Positions 17,093 through 25,563 of a DNA stretch of 64,000 nucleotides are shown one piece after another. The notes under the pieces were generated by a model. That model was not told where the DNA came from and did no database searches. It saw only the letters and a list, made by a program, of their open reading frames with translations. Positions within the stretch are counted from its first letter, which is position 1; each line of letters starts with the position of its first letter. Position numbers and translations under genes: made by a program. Source of the stretch: a bacterium (GTDB lineage: Bacteria > 4484-113 > JAFGCY01); NCBI GenBank assembly GCA_020849855.1, contig JADZFO010000015.1:1-64000 (forward strand), read 5' to 3'.

Positions 17093-18015
17093 GCAGAACA
17101 AGGATCGGGATGTTTGACTATGTGGGCCAGGCCCCGGCGGAGGCCCGCGCCCGCTGGGAAGGCCAGGCTCAGTTTGAAGCGGAGCATGACGCGGAGGCGC
17201 CGCGCAGCCGCCGGCGGGCGAAGTCCCGCGGCCAGGGCGTGCTGGCGCATTTGCTGCGTCTGGCCTGCGCCGCGCTGCTGATCACTGCCGGCTGGCTGGC
17301 CTGGGACAGCGGCTGGCTGCCGGCGCAGCTGCGTCCGGCCGTGGTCACCGTCCGCGGGGCGGACATGAGCTCCGCGCAGGAGGTGCTGGGCTTGCTGGAC
17401 TGCACCGCACAGACAAGCCTGCCGCAGCTATGGCTGCGCTGCCGCAGTGCGGACCTGGAAGGACGGCGCTGGCTGAGCGGAGTAAGCATGCAGCTGCGGC
17501 CCGGCCGCGAGGCTGTGCTGCAGGTCTCCGAGCGGCGGCCGCTGGTGCGGGTGCAAAGCGGCCGGCTGGCCGCCTGGCTTTGCGATGACGGCCGTCTGGT
17601 TCCGCTGGACGAGAAGCTTGACCAGGGCGGGCGCTTTGAGCTGTTGAAGCAGCTGCCTGTGCTGACCCTGCCCGAGAGCTATCTGGGCGATCTGGCGGAG
17701 ATGGAGAACTTCCGCGAGCCGGTGGAGCTGGCCCAGGCGCCAGCGCTGCTGAGCGTGGTGGCCTGCTGCGCCGAGCAGCTTCCGCTGCAGGTAAAGAGCC
17801 TGGAGCTGGCGGAGGAGGGCCGGATGACCCTGCGCCTCAAAGACGGCTTCGAGGTGCGGCTGGGAAATGCCAGCGGCCTGGCCATGAAACTGGCGGCCCT
17901 GCCCAAGGCGCTGCGCCTGTGCGAGGGGCACCGCGAGAAGCTGCTTTTCCTTGACGCAAGCGACAGCGGCATCTTCTATCAGAAGTGGAAGGATGTGCCC
18001 CTTGCGCAGAACTAA
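17089..18015 (+). CDS. ftsQ: cell division protein FtsQ/DivIB
   Basis: FtsQ is a bitopic divisome protein linking early and late division proteins. The 308-residue protein has a basic cytoplasmic N-terminus (RSRRRAKSRGQG), one membrane segment (~62-82, LACAALLITAGWLAWDSGWL), and a POTRA-like start VVTVRGADMSSAQEVLGLL, followed by an FtsQ-type beta domain (VLQVSERRPLVRVQSGRLAAW, quoted here in part as VSERRPLVRV). The sequence is divergent, as usual for this family, so the call rests on topology, the SERRPL-type motif and position between ddl and ftsA. It overlaps ddl by 4 nt. Confidence 0.85.
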   Translation: MSRTRIGMFDYVGQAPAEARARWEGQAQFEAEHDAEAPRSRRRAKSRGQGVLAHLLRLACAALLITAGWLAWDSGWLPAQLRPAVVTVRGADMSSAQEVLGLLDCTAQTSLPQLWLRCRSADLEGRRWLSGVSMQLRPGREAVLQVSERRPLVRVQSGRLAAWLCDDGRLVPLDEKLDQGGRFELLKQLPVLTLPESYLGDLAEMENFREPVELAQAPALLSVVACCAEQLPLQVKSLELAEEGRMTLRLKDGFEVRLGNASGLAMKLAALPKALRLCEGHREKLLFLDASDSGIFYQKWKDVPLAQN

Positions 18016-18050
18016 ACGCGCCTGGCCGCGGCTCATCGCGGCCTGCGCCC

Positions 18051-18056
18051 TATAAT
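18051..18056 (+). promoter_or_regulatory. -10 box TATAAT directly upstream of ftsA
   Basis: Perfect TATAAT ending 6 nt before GTG 18063, with no ribosome binding site between them. This predicts a leaderless ftsA transcript, separate from the ddl-ftsQ message. Confidence 0.65.
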
Positions 18057-18062
18057 GCGGCG

Positions 18063-19340
18063 GTGGCACGCGGCCGCATCATAGTTGGCGTCGACATCGG
18101 CACGACGAAAATCTCCACCGTTGTGGGCGAGATTGACCCGTCGCGCGGGCTGGTTCTGCGCGGGATCAAGGTGGAGAAAAGCACCGCGATTTCGCGCGGC
18201 ATGGTGACGGACATCAACCAGGCTGCGCAGGACATCGACACCAGCTACAGCGGCGCTGTCTACAGCTCCGGCCTGAACAGCGACGAGGTTTTTGTCGGTA
18301 TCACCGGGCGCGACCTGCTGGGCGAGAACTGCCGCGCCGAGCTGGATATCAAGGACCCTGAAGGCGAGATCCACCCCGAGGACGTCGAGGACATTCTGGA
18401 GCGGGCCCAGCCGCGCAAGCTGGGCGCCGGCCGAATGATCGTACACAGCCTGGTGCGCCAGTACTACCTGGATGGGCGGCGCATCAACCGCTCGCCGCTG
18501 GGCATGATTGGCCGCCACCTGGCTGTGGATACCCATGTGGTCACAGGTTCGGAGAGCCAGATCAAGAACCTCGAGCGCGCGGTGGAGCGTGTATCCCTGA
18601 AGGTGCGCGGTTATGTCCACAGCCTGGTGGCCGCGGGCGAGGCCGTGCTGACCGAAGAGGAGAAGAGCTCGGGCTGCATCCTGATTGACTTCGGCGGCGG
18701 CACAACCAACGTGGGCCTGTTCTATAACGGCTCGCTTAACTACTCGGTCTGCATCCCGATCGGCAGCCAGAACTATGACCAGGACCTCAAGCAGGGCCTT
18801 GGCCTGTCCTACGAGGAAGCCCAGCGCCTGAAGAAGAGCTATGGCAAGGCCTGGCTGGAGCAGGACGCGGAAGAACTGGACGACTTTGTTGACGTGAAGT
18901 TCTATGGCCGGCGCGAGTACGACAAGATCAAGCGCCGCCGGATCTTTGACATCATGCAGCCGCGCACGGACGAGCTGATGGAGCTGATCCTGCAGGCCAT
19001 CGCCGCCAGCGGCATGGCGGACAGGGTGGCCGGCGGCGTGGTAATAGTCGGCGGCGGTTGCCAGCTGCGGCAGCTGAAACGCTATCTGCAGAAGCACCTG
19101 AGCCGCCAGGTGCGGCTGGGCGTCCCGGTGGGCATCGGCCACGTGCTGGACGAGTACCGCACGCCGGTCTTCGCGCCAGTGCTGGGCCTGCTGGTCTACG
19201 GCTCAAAGTATGAGGACACCCTGCCGCGGGACGGCAGCAGCTTTGTTGGCGATGTGATCAAGGCCGCGGGCGACATCTTCCAGGGCCTCTGGGACATGAC
19301 CAAGGGCAAAAAGAAGGGCAGCGGAGAAAGCGAGGGCTGA
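18063..19340 (+). CDS. ftsA: cell division protein FtsA
   Basis: FtsA is the actin-like protein that tethers FtsZ filaments to the membrane. Actin-fold motifs: phosphate loop IIVGVDIGTTKISTVVGE at the N-terminus, ILIDFGGGTTNVGLF (~205) as phosphate 2, and VVIVGGGCQLRQL (~330) in the adenosine motif. The C-terminus has an amphipathic helix (VIKAAGDIFQGLWDM) followed by a Lys-rich end, the usual membrane-targeting sequence. Length (~425 residues) is normal. GTG 18063 is chosen because the sequence ARGRIIVGVDIG aligns with FtsA N-termini and TATAAT lies just upstream; an earlier in-frame start would run through the promoter and overlap ftsQ. Confidence 0.97.
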   Translation: MARGRIIVGVDIGTTKISTVVGEIDPSRGLVLRGIKVEKSTAISRGMVTDINQAAQDIDTSYSGAVYSSGLNSDEVFVGITGRDLLGENCRAELDIKDPEGEIHPEDVEDILERAQPRKLGAGRMIVHSLVRQYYLDGRRINRSPLGMIGRHLAVDTHVVTGSESQIKNLERAVERVSLKVRGYVHSLVAAGEAVLTEEEKSSGCILIDFGGGTTNVGLFYNGSLNYSVCIPIGSQNYDQDLKQGLGLSYEEAQRLKKSYGKAWLEQDAEELDDFVDVKFYGRREYDKIKRRRIFDIMQPRTDELMELILQAIAASGMADRVAGGVVIVGGGCQLRQLKRYLQKHLSRQVRLGVPVGIGHVLDEYRTPVFAPVLGLLVYGSKYEDTLPRDGSSFVGDVIKAAGDIFQGLWDMTKGKKKGSGESEG

Positions 19341-19478
19341 GCCCTGCCAACCGTGCCCGACCAAATCCGACCTGGCCAAGTTTATTTACCTGCTGCTCAG
19401 CTTCGATAAAGACTCGGGCTGCCATCCCCCTGGGCAGCGCGCCGTTTTGCTCCACGTCATAGTATGTGCTATTATGCT

Positions 19479-19484
19479 GATAAT
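19479..19484 (+). promoter_or_regulatory. -10 box GATAAT upstream of ftsZ
   Basis: GATAAT (with TATTAT just before it) lies about 92 nt upstream of ATG 19577. Unlike most genes here, ftsZ would have a real leader with AGGAG 6 nt before the start. Confidence 0.4.
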
Positions 19485-19576
19485 CTGTGGACAGTTGTCC
19501 GCAGAGTTTCCACGGGGCAAGGCATTGGGGGGAAGGACAGTCTTTCTGGGGCAGTCCGGAGGGTCAGGAGATGCAG

Positions 19577-20785
19577 ATGACGACGATCGACTACAAGTCG
19601 CCCGATTTGCAGGCGAAGATTAAGGTGGTGGGCATTGGCGGAGGCGGCTGCAACGCGGTCGACCGCATGATTGAGTCAGGCCTGCAAGGCGTTGACTTCA
19701 TCGCCATGAACACCGACTTCCAGGCCCTGCAGCGCAGCCTGGCCCAGCACAAGGTCCAGCTTGGCACCAAGCTTACCAAGGGCCTTGGCGCCGGCTCCAA
19801 CCCCGAGATCGGCCGCCGCGCGGCCGAGGAAAGCCGCAATGAGATCACCGAGCTGCTGGGCGGCGCGGACATGGTCTTTGTCACCTGCGGCGAGGGCGGC
19901 GGCACCGGCACCGGTGGCGCCCCGATCGTGGCCAGTGTGGCCAAGGAGATCGGCGCCCTGACCGTGGGTATCGCGACCCGCCCCTTCAAGTTTGAGGGCA
20001 AGCGCCGCGCCACCTATGCGGCCGACGGCATCAACAACCTGCGCGAGCAGGTGGACACCTTGATCCTGATCCCCAACGACAAGCTGCTGGACCTGGTCAG
20101 CGAAAGCACCAGCCTGCAGGAGAGCTTCATGCTGGCCGACGAGATCCTGCGCCAGGCGGTCACCGGCATCAGCGAGCTGATCCTCAAGCCGGGCCTGATC
20201 AACCTGGACTTCGCCGACGTGAAGATGATCATGGAGAACTCAGGCACCGCGATCATTGGCCTGGGCGAGGCCAGCGGCGAGCAGCGCGCCCTGCGCGCGG
20301 TGGAGAACGCCATCCTCAGCCCGCTGCTGGAGAGCAGCATCGACGGCGCCCATGGCGTGCTGATCAACTTCATTGGCGGCCGCGACATGAGCCTGCAGGA
20401 AATCAACATGGCTTCCGAGCTGGTCTCCAACCGCGTGGACGAGGATGCCAACATCATCTTCGGCGCCACTGTGGATGAGGAGAAGCGTGACCGCGTCCGG
20501 GTGATGATCCTGGCCACCGGCTTCAACGCCGCCGAGCAGGTGACAATGATGCACGGCCACGGCAACGGCGGCGCGCGTATCAGCTCCAGCCTCAGCGGCA
20601 CGGCTCCGCGGGTGAAGCTGCTCTCGGAAGACAGCGGCAAGCCCAAGACCAACGGCGGCTCCGTCAGCCGTCCGCCGGAGAGCCTGAGCGCCAGCAGCAG
20701 CCCGGCAGCGCCAGCCGCGCCCAGCCAGGGCGAGGATGAGGACCTGGATATCCCCGCCTTCCTGCGCCGCTATAACAAGAAGTAG
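19577..20785 (+). CDS. ftsZ: cell division protein FtsZ
   Basis: FtsZ is the tubulin-like GTPase that forms the division ring. Visible: [17 protein letters not shown] (~15-30), the tubulin signature [15 protein letters not shown] (~103-117), the T7 loop [15 protein letters not shown] (~203-217), a Ser/Pro/Ala-rich linker (~340-388), and the conserved C-terminal peptide [14 protein letters not shown], which binds FtsA, SepF and other partners. ATG 19577 is chosen for AGGAG at 19566-19570; ATG 19571 and earlier in-frame starts fit less well. The stop overlaps the yggS start (TAGTG). Confidence 0.98.
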   Translation: MTTIDYKSPDLQAKIKVVGIGGGGCNAVDRMIESGLQGVDFIAMNTDFQALQRSLAQHKVQLGTKLTKGLGAGSNPEIGRRAAEESRNEITELLGGADMVFVTCGEGGGTGTGGAPIVASVAKEIGALTVGIATRPFKFEGKRRATYAADGINNLREQVDTLILIPNDKLLDLVSESTSLQESFMLADEILRQAVTGISELILKPGLINLDFADVKMIMENSGTAIIGLGEASGEQRALRAVENAILSPLLESSIDGAHGVLINFIGGRDMSLQEINMASELVSNRVDEDANIIFGATVDEEKRDRVRVMILATGFNAAEQVTMMHGHGNGGARISSSLSGTAPRVKLLSEDSGKPKTNGGSVSRPPESLSASSSPAAPAAPSQGEDEDLDIPAFLRRYNKK

Positions 20786-21516
20786 TGCAGGCCCGTCGCC
20801 CGGCGGAACAGATCAGGGAAAACCTGCAACGTACACAGGATGCCATCGCGCGCGCAGCGCAGGGGCGCAGCGTGCGCCTGGTCTGCGTGACCAAGTATGC
20901 GCGGGAAGAATGGCTGGAGCCACTGCTTCTGGCGGGCGCGACGGATCTGGGCGAGAACCTGCTGCCGGCCGGGGCCCAACGCTTTGAGCGGCTGCGGGCT
21001 GCCGGGCACAGCTTCAGCGCGCATGTCCTTGGCGCTCAGCAGAGCCGTAAGCTTAAAAGCGTGGCGGCGGACTTCGACTGGTACCAGGCCCTGGACAGCC
21101 GTGAGGCGGCGCAGGCCCTGAACCGCTTTAGCGCAGAAAGGCAACTGAATGTACTGCTGCAGGTCAACATTGGCGCGGAAGCCCAAAAGCACGGCGTGCC
21201 GGCGCAGCAGTGCAGCGAGTTCTGCGCCTGGCTGCTGCAGGAGTGCCCGCGTCTGCGCCTGCGCGGCCTGATGGCGATTCCGCCGGGGCCGCAGGCCTAT
21301 GCGGACCCAGGCAGCTTTGAAAAAGGCAGCCGGAGCTGTTTCGCAGCACTTAAACAAATGTTTGATAAAATAGAAAGCGCAGTCGGCCCGGCATCAGGGG
21401 TGATGGCCTGGGACACGCTTTCCATGGGGATGAGCCAGGACTATGTCTGGGCCATCGAGGAAGGCGCAACCATGGTCAGGGTCGGTACTGCATTGTTTGA
21501 GGGTTTGGAGGGATGA
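20785..21516 (+). CDS. YggS-type pyridoxal-phosphate homeostasis protein (PLPBP)
   Basis: About 243 residues with the alanine-racemase-like barrel of the YggS/PROSC family. VRLVCVTKYAREEW contains the PLP-binding Lys (~37); further motifs are LGENLL, NVLLQVNIGAEAQKHG, LRGLMAIPP and the C-terminal LSMGMSQDYVWAIEEGATMVRVGTALF (quoted in two parts: LSMGMSQDY, MVRVGTALF), the phosphate-binding end. These proteins bind PLP and influence vitamin B6 and amino-acid pools. GTG 20785 overlaps the ftsZ stop by one base. Position between ftsZ and sepF is conserved in many Gram-positive bacteria and cyanobacteria. Confidence 0.92.
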   Translation: MQARRPAEQIRENLQRTQDAIARAAQGRSVRLVCVTKYAREEWLEPLLLAGATDLGENLLPAGAQRFERLRAAGHSFSAHVLGAQQSRKLKSVAADFDWYQALDSREAAQALNRFSAERQLNVLLQVNIGAEAQKHGVPAQQCSEFCAWLLQECPRLRLRGLMAIPPGPQAYADPGSFEKGSRSCFAALKQMFDKIESAVGPASGVMAWDTLSMGMSQDYVWAIEEGATMVRVGTALFEGLEG

Positions 21517-21517
21517 G

Positions 21518-22003
21518 ATGGGTTTTGTGGCAGGGGTCATGCGCCTCTTTGGCGTGGTCGATGAAGATCCGCAGGACAACATGCTTGAGTACCCCGTAGC
21601 AGCGCAGAGTCAGGCTCCGGTGCCGTCCGGCGGCCGGATGCAGGCCTACGAAGCGCGTCATCAGCAGCCGGCGCAGGCAGAACAGCCCCGCGTGATCAAC
21701 ATGCCGCAGCCGGAGAAGCAGACCGTCTTTATTGTGCGGCCGGCCTTTGACGACAGCGGCCGTCCGGCATTCAGCATGAAGACCTATGCCTGCTACCTGC
21801 TGACGCGCCAGGCCCTGGTGCTGGACGTCAATGAACTGGCGGCGACGGACCTTGAGGAGGCCACCCGCGTGGTGGATTACCTCAGTGGTGTGGTGGAGGC
21901 CGTGGAAGGCAGTGTCTGGGAAGTAGCGAAGAACATCTTTATCTTCGCCCCGAACAATGTCGGCCTGGCCGGTGATCCGCTCAAGCCTCTGGAAGTGTAT
22001 TAA
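21518..22003 (+). CDS. sepF: cell division protein SepF
   Basis: SepF is a membrane-binding FtsZ anchor that works beside or instead of FtsA. The 161-residue protein has an N-terminal amphipathic helix (MGFVAGVMRLFGVVD), a Pro/Gln-rich linker (~25-65), and a C-terminal SepF core: YACYLLTRQALVLDVNEL, EEATRVVDYLSGVVEAVEG and KNIFIFAPNNV. ATG 21518 lies 1 nt after the yggS stop, with GGAGGG just upstream in the yggS 3' end. Having both FtsA and SepF next to FtsZ is a useful lineage marker. Confidence 0.93.
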   Translation: MGFVAGVMRLFGVVDEDPQDNMLEYPVAAQSQAPVPSGGRMQAYEARHQQPAQAEQPRVINMPQPEKQTVFIVRPAFDDSGRPAFSMKTYACYLLTRQALVLDVNELAATDLEEATRVVDYLSGVVEAVEGSVWEVAKNIFIFAPNNVGLAGDPLKPLEVY

Positions 22004-22060
22004 ACCCGTGCCGACGCCTGGGCCCGGTCAGGGCGCGGCAGGGGTTGTGAAGAGAGTTGA

Positions 22061-23755
22061 ATGGCAAACGCGAGCGGCAGCGGCTTCTCATGGCTAAGCC
22101 TGGGGGGCGTCGGCGAGATCGGCAAGAACTGCTATGTCATAGAAGTCGAGGACAAGATCATTGTCATCGACTGTGGCATGAGCTTCCCTGATCTGCGCAT
22201 GTTCGGGGTGGACATTGTCATCCCCGATTTCAGCTATCTGGTCAAGAACCAGCACCGCATCAGGGGCATCGTGCTGACGCACGCCCACGAGGACCACATC
22301 GGCAGCCTGCCTTACCTGCTGCAGGACCTCAAGAAGGCCCCGCCGATCTATGGCGCCAAGTTCACCCTGGCCCTCGTGCGCGACAAGCTGGCCGAGTTCA
22401 ACCTGGGCGAGACCGTGCTGACGGAGTTCAAGCCCGGCGACGACTTCCATATTGACGGCATCCTGGTGCAGACCGTCAGGGTCACGCACAGCATCCCCGA
22501 CACCTGCAGCATCGCCATCGAGACGCCCGGCGGCATGTATGTCCACAGCGCGGACTTCAAGTTCGACCCCGACCCGGTGGACGGCAAGCTGACCGACTTC
22601 GCCAAGCTGGAGCGCATAGCTGCCAAGGGCGTGCTGGCCTTCGCGGTGGATACCACAAATGTGGAGAACCCGGGGCACAGCGGCTCGGAAAGCACGGTGC
22701 AGCCGGTGCTGCGCGACATGGTCGCCGCGCACCGCGGCCGCGTGTTTATTACCACCTTCGCTTCCAACATCCACCGCCTGCAGCAGGCGATAAACGTTGC
22801 CGCCGAGCTGAAGCGCAAGGTGCTGGTGCTGGGCCGCACGATGGTGGACAACGTGCAGCTGGCCCAGGACCTGGGCTATCTGAAGGTGCCCAAGGAGCTG
22901 ATCGTCAGCCCCCAGGAGGCCGAGCACGTGCGCCCCGAGCGCCTGCTGGTGATCCTGACCGGCTCGCAGGGAGAGCCCCTGGCGGCGATGGCGCGCCTGG
23001 CCAACGGTGACCACCGCTTTGTCACTGTGCAGCCCAACGACCTGTTCATCTTCAGCGCCCGGCCGATCCCGGGCAATGAAACCGCCATCTTCGGCATCAT
23101 CGACGACCTCTTCCGCCTGGGCGCCGAGGTGATCTTCGGCGTCAACGCCGGCGTGCATGTCTCGGGCCATGGCTACCAGGACGAGATTCGCCAGTATGTG
23201 AAGCTGCTTGACCCCGAGATCGTCATCCCGCACCACGGCATGTTCAGGATGCAGATGCGCTGCCGCAAGCTGTGCGAGCAGTGGGGCTGGCATTCCAGCG
23301 TTGTGCCCATCGTTTCCATCGGCGAGCGCTGGAGCGTGCAGCCCGGCGGGGTGGAGCTGATTGAGGAGGTCAAAAGCGGCGAGGTCTTCATCGCCGGCAA
23401 CGGCGCCTCTGACATCAGCCGCCGCGTGATCAACGAGCGCCTGGCCCTGGCTGAGGATGGCGTGCTGGTCTTCAGCGTGGTGCTCAGCGCCGACGGCTCG
23501 GAGATCCTGGCCGGGCCGGAGCTGATGAGCAAGGGCTTCCTGCAGAGCAAGGACCAGCCGGAGCTCTTTGACGACATCAACGCTGCGGTTCGCGACAGCA
23601 TTCTGCGCAACAAAATGCGCGGGCCGGAACACTCCCTGCAGCTGCGCAACAACGTGCAGAACGCCATCCAGCGCGTGATCTTCAGCAAGACCAAGATCAA
23701 CCCGATGGTCATCGGCATGGTCAGCTATGCCAACGCGGTCAGCCAGACGGCATAA
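22061..23755 (+). CDS. rnj: ribonuclease J
   Basis: RNase J is a metallo-beta-lactamase/beta-CASP ribonuclease with endo- and 5'-3' exonuclease activity, central to mRNA turnover and 5' trimming where it occurs. At 564 residues it is normal length. Metal-binding motif VLTHAHEDHIGSLPYLL (~75-92), VRVTHSIPDT (~148), HSADFKFDPDPV, the beta-CASP motifs ITTFASNIHRLQ (~230) and HVSGHGYQDE / IPHHGMFRMQ (~370-395). It follows sepF by 57 nt and could be cotranscribed. In a genome with many leaderless 5' ends, a 5' exonuclease that acts on short leaders may be relevant, though that is inference. Confidence 0.97.
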   Translation: MANASGSGFSWLSLGGVGEIGKNCYVIEVEDKIIVIDCGMSFPDLRMFGVDIVIPDFSYLVKNQHRIRGIVLTHAHEDHIGSLPYLLQDLKKAPPIYGAKFTLALVRDKLAEFNLGETVLTEFKPGDDFHIDGILVQTVRVTHSIPDTCSIAIETPGGMYVHSADFKFDPDPVDGKLTDFAKLERIAAKGVLAFAVDTTNVENPGHSGSESTVQPVLRDMVAAHRGRVFITTFASNIHRLQQAINVAAELKRKVLVLGRTMVDNVQLAQDLGYLKVPKELIVSPQEAEHVRPERLLVILTGSQGEPLAAMARLANGDHRFVTVQPNDLFIFSARPIPGNETAIFGIIDDLFRLGAEVIFGVNAGVHVSGHGYQDEIRQYVKLLDPEIVIPHHGMFRMQMRCRKLCEQWGWHSSVVPIVSIGERWSVQPGGVELIEEVKSGEVFIAGNGASDISRRVINERLALAEDGVLVFSVVLSADGSEILAGPELMSKGFLQSKDQPELFDDINAAVRDSILRNKMRGPEHSLQLRNNVQNAIQRVIFSKTKINPMVIGMVSYANAVSQTA

Positions 23756-23803
23756 GAGCTTTCGCTCCTGATAGGGTGAGGCCGGGCTGCGCCGGGATTG
23801 CCG

Positions 23804-24418
23804 CTAGTGCGTCAGCAGGTCAGTGTCTTCAATGCGCACCAGCGCGGCCAGCTCGCTTTCCGGCAGGCGCCCTATCCAGCAGGCCAGCGTTTCGCCCTCC
23901 AGCCTGATCTCCGGGTCAAGCTCGGCCCAGGGCACCAAAGCGAAGGCGCGTTTGCGGGCCTGCGGATGCGGCAGGACCAGCAGCGGCGTCGTCAGCACAG
24001 CTTCCTCAAACCACAGCAGGTCCAGGTCGATCACGCGGTCGGCATAAAGCCGCCGGGCCAGCCTGGCGGCGGCCAGCTCTGCCGACTGCGGCCGCAGAGG
24101 TGGGATGCGGTCGGCGGCGGGTCGGCCGGCAGCCTGCTCAATGGCCAGCAGGTGGTCCAGCAGTGTCCAGGGGCTGCCGCTGTAACGCAGCTCCAGCACC
24201 GCGTTGAGGAAGGGCGTCTCGCTGTGGAAGCCCCAGGGCGGGTTGCGGTAGACCTGGCTGGCCCGCGCCACCTGCAGGCCGGGGACAGCGCGCAGCGAAT
24301 CGACCGCGCTGCGCAGATGGCCCAGACGGTCGCCGATGTTGCTGCCGATGCCAAGGTAGGCCAGCTTCGGCCGGGCCGCAGAAGCGGCAGTCTCAGCTGT
24401 TGTTGGCTCTGCTGGCAT
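23804..24418 (-). CDS. folK: HPPK: 6-hydroxymethyl-7,8-dihydropterin pyrophosphokinase
   Basis: FolK transfers pyrophosphate from ATP to hydroxymethyl-dihydropterin in folate synthesis. Motifs: AYLGIGSNIGDRLGHL (~22), VYRNPPWGFHSETPFLNAV (~62; NPPWG pterin loop), RLYADRVIDLDLLWFEE (~137, the two metal Asp residues), and LPHPQARKRAFALVPWAEL (~157). ATG 24418 lies 2 nt after the stop codon of the M42 peptidase gene, indicating an operon; an in-frame ATG at 24439 would overlap that gene. The N-terminal 20 residues are Ala/Thr-rich and variable. Confidence 0.95.
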   Translation of the reverse strand: MPAEPTTAETAASAARPKLAYLGIGSNIGDRLGHLRSAVDSLRAVPGLQVARASQVYRNPPWGFHSETPFLNAVLELRYSGSPWTLLDHLLAIEQAAGRPAADRIPPLRPQSAELAAARLARRLYADRVIDLDLLWFEEAVLTTPLLVLPHPQARKRAFALVPWAELDPEIRLEGETLACWIGRLPESELAALVRIEDTDLLTH

Positions 24419-24420
24419 AG

Positions 24421-25479
24421 TTAGACCTCGGTCCGGCACCAGTCAGTCAGCAGGCTGATCAGCGCCGCCAGATCGCCAAGGTGGATGCGCTCGACGGCGC
24501 TGTGGCTGTACATCAGCGGGACGCCGAAGGCCAGGATGCGCGCGCCGCTGTCTTCGAAGACTGAGGCATCGTTGCCGCCGGGCATGTGGCCAAACTGCAC
24601 GCTGTGGCCGAGCTGCTCAAGGCGCTGCAGCACAGCGCGGCGCTGCAGGTCGGGCAGCATGGTGGTGGCGTCCCAGCAGCGGAAGGCAGCCCCGCCGCCA
24701 AGGCGCGGGCCGTCGAACTGCGTGTTGTCGCGCGGCGAGCCGCCAATCGTGTAGGAGTCGACCGCGATCACTTCGCGGCAGGCCGGGAAGCGCCGGGCGA
24801 AGGCCCGGGCGCCGCGCAGGCCCAGCTCCTCCTGGACGGCCCAGGCCAGGACTGTCGGCTCAGCGGGCGGCGTCTGCAGCAGGGCTACAGCCAGCTCAAC
24901 CAGGGCGGTGCAGCCGAAGCGGTCATCCAGGCTGCGGGCCTGCACCAGATCGCCGGCGAGCCGGGTGACCACCTTGGGCCAGGTGATGCTGTCGAGCAGC
25001 TGCACCCCGAGGGCTGCTACATCAGCGGCAGAGCGCGCCCCAAGGTCAAGCAGCAGATCGCTGGCCGTGAGGCGCTTGTCCGGGCCGTGGCCCTGGCGCG
25101 TTGTCACATGCAGGCTGACCGGGGCGATACAGCCTGGAACCGCTCCATGCTGTGTATGGACATGCACGAGGGTGCCTTCCCAGAGCTGCGCGTCGATGCC
25201 GCCCAGCGGGGCCACGCGGCAGAAGCCGTCCGGGCGGATGGACGTGACGCGAAAGCCGATCTCGTCCATGTGGGCGACCAGCAGTCGGACAGGCTCACCG
25301 GGCGGCCCGAGCTGCAGCCAGTGGTTGCCCAGCGAGTCGGACTGCAGCTGGCCGGGGGACAGCCCGCGCTGGCCGAGCAGCTCAGCGATGCGGGTGGCCA
25401 CATTCTGCTCATTGCCGGAGACGCCCGGCACCTGCAGCAGGGCCTCGAGGACTGCATAGAGTTCGCCGTGTTGGCTCAT
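24421..25479 (-). CDS. M42 family aminopeptidase
   Basis: A 352-residue M42 (glutamyl aminopeptidase / tetrahedral TET type) metallopeptidase that trims peptides in the cytoplasm. Expected ligands of the dinuclear centre are visible: VAHMDEIGFRVTSI (His, ~68), SLDDRFGCTAL (bridging Asp, ~188), VQEELGLRGA (catalytic and ligand Glu, ~222), VDSYTIGGSPRD (Asp, ~246) and MYSHSAVERIHLGD (His, ~325). Minus-strand TAGAAT (25486-25491) ends 6 nt before ATG 25479, so the message should be leaderless; it heads a two-gene unit with folK. It is divergent from rqcH. Confidence 0.93.
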   Translation of the reverse strand: MSQHGELYAVLEALLQVPGVSGNEQNVATRIAELLGQRGLSPGQLQSDSLGNHWLQLGPPGEPVRLLVAHMDEIGFRVTSIRPDGFCRVAPLGGIDAQLWEGTLVHVHTQHGAVPGCIAPVSLHVTTRQGHGPDKRLTASDLLLDLGARSAADVAALGVQLLDSITWPKVVTRLAGDLVQARSLDDRFGCTALVELAVALLQTPPAEPTVLAWAVQEELGLRGARAFARRFPACREVIAVDSYTIGGSPRDNTQFDGPRLGGGAAFRCWDATTMLPDLQRRAVLQRLEQLGHSVQFGHMPGGNDASVFEDSGARILAFGVPLMYSHSAVERIHLGDLAALISLLTDWCRTEV

Positions 25480-25563
25480 CGCTTCATTCTAGTTGCAGCA
25501 ATGGCGCGAGTTTTACGGCGGTGGAATGCAAACTGCTGAGCCCGGGGAGGGTATTATTCAGCG

